In this document: one piece after another, positions 8,101 to 9,452 of the stretch
How the letters are laid out: every line of letters begins with the position of its first letter
Position numbering within the stretch: position 1 is the first letter of the stretch
From: Oscillospiraceae bacterium
Lineage (GTDB): Bacteria; Bacillota_A; Clostridia; Oscillospirales; JAAYXM01
Assembly: GCA_017408185.1 (NCBI GenBank)
Contig: JAFQVE010000021.1
Location: 1-9,452, forward strand
Direction: 5' to 3'
DNA length: 9,452 nucleotides
Position numbers and translations under genes: made by a program
The notes under the pieces: generated by a model
Told to the model about the DNA's origin: nothing
What the model saw: only the letters and a program-made list of their open reading frames with translations
Database searches by the model: none

Positions 8101-9452
8101 TCATATTCGTCTGTATCCGCAATGATTCCGTCAGAAAGATAAACATCAGCCGATATATTTTTAAACTCATTTATATTAAGCTCGAGCTCCGAAGTTGACG
8201 GTTCAACATACATCACAGCATCATCCGCTCCTGCTTCAAGTGTGAGGGAGTGGATATACATATTGCACGCGTCGTCATTTTTTCCGGTCTCTTCATTCAT
8301 TCCGGGCACTTCATCCTTTCCGTTTCCGTTTCTTGTCGGCTTAAAGACAAGGATGTATTTACCCGCTTCTTCAATTTCAAATGCGTTGTTTATAACCTCA
8401 GATTCTTCTTTCAGGCTGCTCGGACGATTATAATATGAAATTTCCCCCAGAGCATTGAGCTTATTCCCCGCGGTGAAGGACTGTGATGAAACCTCTGTTC
8501 CGGGCTTAAACAAATATACATCGCTGTAACCTCCGCCGGAATTGCTCTTTCCATATCCGAGAGAAGACTTATACGTGCCGGCAGCAGGTATATATATTTC
8601 CAAAGCGAGCCATTCATTTCCCGAATACTTCAGCACAGCTTCGATTCCTGTGCCTATATCACTGTCAGTTACTGTCTTTATACCGGAGGTCGTCTGATCC
8701 GACCACTTCCACATACCATAGGAAGTATCGTAAGTAATGTTTTTCAGAGAAACGCCATTTGTTTTCTCCGGGTTAAAGTTATAAACAAGTGTATAATTCG
8801 GACTCACTTCACTTTTTTTCGTCCAGAGTGCGGTAAGGGTAACGTCATTTTTAACGATATAGCTTTCTCCTGCGGCATAGGTTTCTTTTTCATCGCTCCA
8901 GCCGTAAAAATCATATCCGTCGCGTACAGGTGCAGGGAGTATAGCAGAGTTCCCCTCGCCAACCATTTCACTCGGAATTTCCACCGAGCCGCCGTTCGCA
9001 TCATAGGTCACGGTGTACTGTGTGCCGATACCGACCTCTGCGGTTTTGGTGAGTGTGAGACCTTCAAGAAATGCGTAATAGGCATCGGAACTGCTGCCAT
9101 ATTCTTTAGATGACTTAACTGCCTGAAATACGAGATAGAACTCCGCGCCATCTTTAGAAGCAGTTATATCCTTCTTCGTAGTTATTTCTGCAGACTTGTT
9201 ACCTGCAGTAGCCGAAGCGTACAGAGAAACAACATCTGTATTCAGTTGATAGTCAGCATAGCTTTCAGAAAAATCACAGGCACCTGCCGGAAGCTCTGTA
9301 GCCACCGGAATAAGGTATATATTTATGCCTCCGCAAGCACTATATTTTGTATATAAAAGCTTTGCATTATATACGCCCGACTCGGGAATCTGTATTTTCA
9401 GCGCAAGCCACCAGTTTTCTTTGCCACGCATTTCCATAGCAGGTACTTTTAA
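2139..9452 (-). CDS. Giant SLH-anchored multimodular heparinase II/III-like polysaccharide lyase (5' truncated)
   Basis: The frame is open from the window edge to the TAA at 2141-2139, giving 2437 visible residues (numbered here from the edge). The start is outside: the Met at 9437 lies inside a repeat module and is preceded in frame by LKVPA with no stop, so the signal peptide is not seen. Domains: module copy 1 (residues 1-142, truncated); Flg_new repeat (143-213); module copy 2 (214-407); Ig-like domains (about 410-508 and 510-600); module copy 3 (605-800) with a dockerin-like loop; Ig-like region (801-986); lyase region (about 988-1985); beta-rich linker; cadherin/He_PIG-like Ig domain (about 2128-2223); GSGDN-rich linker; three SLH domains (2261-2437). 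Family knowledge says heparinase II/III-type lyases cleave uronic-acid glycans by beta-elimination and that SLH domains bind pyruvylated cell-wall polymers. The inference is a surface-tethered glycan-degrading enzyme. The substrate is unknown. It is the upstream gene of an operon with the amidohydrolase; its promoter lies outside the window. Confidence 0.9.
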   Translation of the reverse strand, partial: LKVPAMEMRGKENWWLALKIQIPESGVYNAKLLYTKYSACGGINIYLIPVATELPAGACDFSESYADYQLNTDVVSLYASATAGNKSAEITTKKDITASKDGAEFYLVFQAVKSSKEYGSSSDAYYAFLEGLTLTKTAEVGIGTQYTVTYDANGGSVEIPSEMVGEGNSAILPAPVRDGYDFYGWSDEKETYAAGESYIVKNDVTLTALWTKKSEVSPNYTLVYNFNPEKTNGVSLKNITYDTSYGMWKWSDQTTSGIKTVTDSDIGTGIEAVLKYSGNEWLALEIYIPAAGTYKSSLGYGKSNSGGGYSDVYLFKPGTEVSSQSFTAGNKLNALGEISYYNRPSSLKEESEVINNAFEIEEAGKYILVFKPTRNGNGKDEVPGMNEETGKNDDACNMYIHSLTLEAGADDAVMYVEPSTSELELNINEFKNISADVYLSDGIIADTDEYELTYEAVNDNGVIEVNSEKGMITGLKKGRARVRIIAARTNPSGAVSSESAFVNVEVKDSTDKIFLDEVTLEVKNGFAGVTGAKMSDGSDADLSEAQISYSVKELDKAGIDEKTGEIFAQAEAEVTVFATVILGGVSKTVEVSGVQVEPAIPDGKTISGENAEYNFGGIESSWNDLHSNKNLIDIRYITDEYTSGNWEWGYTNAKAITGIAPTKTDATPALVYKNKKNAVRFNVAAGEWLALRVDIPADGVYRATLSTYKDTSGNGAFDVWIVPEADADGDTDIDNDDVEMLISENTKAGSVDPQDFASSKFTDTFLSKPDFKKGKNLVVFKTTSGSFIWPTVLKIEGSNELKTLNLNLSKTGYTKEDLDVPEEVSWEVRRRDGSIIDKSELDWVRYESDDENVVTFKNGVLTPVTGGTATITMSVTEGDITLETSRLVVVNAPRTGELIIIPDDSRPFTSEVVKLSARVNFDKGGTEMLSDSVVDYEICGGDGEILRGGYVTVPRQTENDITVSVRARTFLDGEEWTSQPTDIVFHRATKKDESTYYTTDRVEAARRNIKKYEWAKDALESAETNAERYLSGFDAIYNAIIGEGVPRSNRVGDFRDEEYMYCRYCGHNIGAEYGSTTAYLINVFSRPWKVQCPECKRMFPSNDFEGFLKLGLQADGTFDRMMALEKHRRMLLDKGIALSDTEPGEEGSDTWYTYYGYGVEGGYLYNDLYSELRSGEKADIDPRTGDKVDGCRWGVDDGLGYLPGRVASGAQERHTYVAYYMHSAFVEVDNAVEYMTKAYVYSGKQEYGTAAAILLNRLADVYPSFDFIQYFNKNYQFSLSHGGSGRGKIYGRINDCDYVANWICCADGLYELITDETKNAGIINQISERDRKYAEEYSFDYDESDKLTGEAVWSNIENGIIREAYVAAKDGRVGGNYGQVQKTIASAALVLDTEPESKDMMKWVYRKGVTTIEDGKRNVAGGALSTQILHVVDRDGHGNEAAPNYNYSWLIRMNELANILAMYDSGNEKFNLFADPNFAKMYTAQRLLTLTESHSAQIGDSGYTADNRIFGAIDTILNGFKHIKEIEGADRIANELAEYIWNRNGHSEEGLHYDIFSQEPEAAKKDVLEYIDDGLSVEKSGMLPAYGFAVLADGEAYGDKSAQRYSNTMRDFWLYFGRAAGHGHLDSLNLGIEAFGINMAPDNGTPASKSINMVRYQWVESTIAHNTVTVGNTVQNVFGTSALGKRAYYLGYPKHFDSSDGIVKLMDVESDAYKDIADIYRRTVVMINVGSDVSYGIDFFRVKGGGEHIYSFHSQSHEVDTEGLKLDPQDETRGDYKLDDNGYIGSYAGADVPYMYDQNRQTAIQKLKYPGTSWLKDVRRATATKNEIAEDMFTVDFKVTDYNRFLKDSNGLHLRMTMLNDDYDEVAVATGTKIDTPSTQKLKPFQYVLVKNEDDSLFTTVFEPYKNNRYLEDIKEINITATADEGKLGGDDIARAVKVKRTDNRIDYIVYATNKDVTYTVTDGDFSFEFRGFVGVVSLEKEGGEVIYRYVNDGDTLHTSADKNESDGKYTYGAYTGVVASYTEVEPSAKPTFNKNFITVETKDMVDADRIIGQYVYIDNEGRADSQQNAVYKIENATYDSSDKKLIIDIGTVSAVKTFEDIYNVDAGYVYNIAKGQKVVIPISNVENYGPEFSEISNLSVTAENSVSVNLAHYRTDNNGMSVTYEAVSGVDIPRGVSLDGATGKITWRPDKSQIGDHSFKISVRDELGRDTVITFVVTVYGATTDVGSSGGSGVGNGTQLPDKGETDNGESTSGDSDIRFIDLGNHAWAADAINRLADSGIIKGTGENKYSPANNITRADYAILLVRAFNQTSDNAENFDDVLGTDYFAYELAIARNTGIVSGIGNNMFAPRKNIMRQDMMLMTYRALKVLGAELEIGEVEAPDIDDVDEYALDAVRALISNGLVNGKNGYIDPKAYTTRAEVAVLLKRILDFVNK
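2142..2672 (-). other. Three C-terminal SLH (S-layer homology) domains
   Basis: SLH1 is residues 2261-2309 (FIDLGNHAWAADAINRLAD...ITRADYAILLVRAF), SLH2 about 2319-2371 (FDDVLGTDYFAYELAIARN...IMRQDMMLMTYRAL) and SLH3 about 2381-2437 (IDDVDEYALDAVRALISNG...TTRAEVAVLLKRIL). The key ITRAE-type motif is TRAD in SLH1, degenerate MRQD in SLH2 and canonical TRAE in SLH3. SLH triplets bind pyruvylated secondary cell-wall polymers and anchor proteins non-covalently. The end lies 19 nt before the next gene's start. A Gly/Ser/Asp/Asn-rich linker (about 2680-2785) precedes them. Confidence 0.93.
2785..3070 (-). other. Cadherin/He_PIG-like Ig domain
   Basis: Residues about 2128-2223 contain SVSVNLAHYRTDNNGMSVTYEAVSG, then IPRGVSLDGATGKITWRPDKS and IGDHSFKISVRDELG. 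The pattern (GVSLDxxTGxITWxP, then G-x-xSFxxxVxD) is the classic putative-Ig family found next to enzymes in surface proteins. It spaces the lyase from the SLH anchor and may bind calcium. Confidence 0.75.
3500..6490 (-). other. Heparinase II/III-type lyase region (toroid plus C-terminal beta-sheet domain)
   Basis: Residues about 988-1985. It starts with a helix typical for the toroid entry (STYYTTDRVEAARRNIKKYEWAKDALESA). The helical part includes GGNYGQVQKTIASAALVLD (N1376, at the place of the conserved Asn/His of the superfamily) and EEGLHYDIF (H1552, Y1553, candidate catalytic Tyr). The beta part opens with the Hep_II_III signature AGHGHLDSLNLGIEAFG (H1622, H1624, D1626) followed by MAPDNGTP and STIAHNTVTVG (H1665). 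In characterised lyases of this clan an Asn or His, a Tyr and a His of the HxHxD motif act in beta-elimination. My assignment of these residues is by pattern only. A double CxxC (1062-1095) lies in the N-terminal part. PL12, PL15, PL21 and related families share the fold; the exact family is not decidable here. Confidence 0.82.
6168..6269 (-). other. Double CxxC putative zinc site in the lyase
   Basis: C1062 and C1065 in MYCRYCGHNIG and C1092 and C1095 in VQCPECKRMFPSNDF form two zinc-knuckle-like turns 26 residues apart. The spacing and the G/K after the second Cys fit a zinc ribbon. It is unusual in an extracellular enzyme and is probably structural. I recall CPxCG-FPxNDF segments in other bacterial heparinase II/III-like proteins, which would make it a subfamily trait; this needs an alignment. 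Confidence 0.65.
6495..7050 (-). other. Ig-like region just before the lyase
   Basis: Residues about 801-986. The first unit has ENVVTFKNGVLTPVTGGTATITMSV, a clear Big_2-type pattern. The second (ELIIIPDDSRPFTSEVVKLSARV to QPTDIVFHRA) is beta-rich and Ig-like but matches no family I can name with confidence. The region joins the binding modules to the catalytic part. Confidence 0.6.
7050..7640 (-). repeat. Beta-rich repeat module, copy 3, with inserted calcium-loop-like motif
   Basis: Complete copy, residues about 605-800. It opens with AEYNFGGIESSWNDL, has NWEWGYTNAKAITGI, the core GEWLALRVDIPADGVYRATL, then AFDVWIVPEA, and closes with KGKNLVVFKTTSG...VLKIEGSNEL. It differs from copies 1 and 2 by an acidic insertion directly after the IVPE strand (7227-7277) that reads as a dockerin/EF-hand-type calcium loop. 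Confidence 0.78.
7227..7277 (-). other. Dockerin-like (EF-hand) calcium-loop motif within module 3
   Basis: Residues 726-742 read DADGDTDIDNDDVEMLI. Positions 1, 3, 5 and 12 of a dockerin-type loop are all Asp, with Gly at 4 and a hydrophobic residue at 8, followed by a short hydrophobic stretch like the start of the exiting helix. Only one loop is seen, while true type I dockerins carry two, so calcium binding is likelier than cohesin docking. Confidence 0.6.
7650..8223 (-). other. Two bacterial Ig-like domains (Big_2 type)
   Basis: Residues about 410-508 start VEPSTSELELNINEFKNISA and continue to GVIEVNSEKGMITGLKKGRARVRIIA, the classic Big_2 pattern in which a conserved G(L)xxGxAxV strand follows. 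Residues about 510-600 (FLDEVTLEVKNGFAG to VSGVQVEPA) are a second, more divergent unit of the same style. They probably act as spacers on the cell surface. Confidence 0.7.
8230..8812 (-). repeat. Beta-rich repeat module, copy 2
   Basis: Complete copy, residues about 214-407. It opens with YTLVYNFNPE, has MWKWSDQTTSGIK, the core NEWLALEIYIPAAGTYKSSL, then YSDVYLFKPGTE, and closes with AGKYILVFKPTRNG...MYIHSLTLEAG. The end gives a strand pattern like a jelly-roll binding module. The match to copy 3 runs over the whole length at low identity, concentrated at the W, the WLAL core, the IPAxGxY turn and the LVFK strand. Confidence 0.78.
8815..9024 (-). other. Flg_new / InlB B-repeat-type domain (Listeria-Bacteroides repeat)
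   Basis: Residues about 143-213 of the giant protein. It has the usual YTVTYDANGG opening, a central DGYDFYGWSDEKETY (consensus GYxFxGWYxD) and a closing VTLTALWTKK. These are small beta-grasp-like units common in surface proteins of Bacillota and often act as spacers. It sits between module copies 1 and 2. Confidence 0.88.
9027..9452 (-). repeat. Beta-rich repeat module, copy 1 (N-terminal part missing)
   Basis: Visible core WWLALKIQIPESGVYNAKLL, then GGINIYLIPVATE, and a closing LVFQAV...FLEGLTLTK block. It aligns with copies 2 and 3 over the core, but the roughly 60 residues that precede the core in those copies (YNF/WxW region) are outside the window. This is the main reason to reject a start at 9437. 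The pattern suggests a beta-sandwich of carbohydrate-binding type; the name is not assigned to any family I can be sure of. Confidence 0.75.

Noticed and set aside
1..9452. CRISPR array, tRNA, rRNA, insertion sequence or prophage elements
   Set aside because: No regular direct repeats with spacers, no tRNA cloverleaf, no transposase or integrase motif and no terminal inverted repeats were seen. Repetition in the window is at protein level within the giant gene.

Overview
The window looks like chromosomal DNA of an anaerobic member of the Bacillota (Clostridia type), plausibly a gut or other polysaccharide-degrading species. The evidence is a C-terminal pyruvate, phosphate dikinase very close to the clostridial form, AAAGGA/GAGGA-type ribosome binding sites, a sigma-A-like promoter, and a giant extracellular protein that carries a Listeria-Bacteroides (Flg_new/InlB B-repeat type) repeat and ends in three S-layer homology (SLH) domains. 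This placement is inference from gene content; no rRNA or other marker gene is present.

Layout. Positions 1-397 (+) are the 3' end of ppdK, closed by a strong intrinsic terminator (415-449). A sigma-A-like promoter (451-479) then drives a single small gene for a nucleotidyltransferase-fold protein (510-1160, +). A perfect 13-bp hairpin (1177-1210) with T tracts on both sides ends this gene and the converging minus-strand operon. That operon fills the rest of the window. Read on the minus strand it has (i) a huge secreted, surface-anchored, multimodular protein (9452 down to 2139, 5' end outside the window, at least 2437 residues) and (ii) 19 nt downstream, a 296-residue metal-dependent amidohydrolase of the ACMSD/Amidohydro_2 type (2119 down to 1229).

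The giant protein is the centre of interest. From N to C terminus its visible part has: a first beta-rich module (truncated by the window edge), a Flg_new-type repeat, a second copy of the module, two bacterial Ig-like domains, a third copy of the module with a dockerin-like calcium loop inserted in it, further Ig-like domains, a roughly 1000-residue heparinase II/III-type polysaccharide lyase region with an unusual double CxxC putative zinc site, a beta-rich linker, a cadherin/He_PIG-like Ig domain, a Gly/Ser/Asp-rich linker and three SLH domains. The most economical reading is a cell-wall-tethered lyase that captures a uronic-acid-containing polysaccharide through repeated binding modules. 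The downstream cytoplasmic amidohydrolase may process a product of that breakdown, but no substrate can be read from sequence alone.
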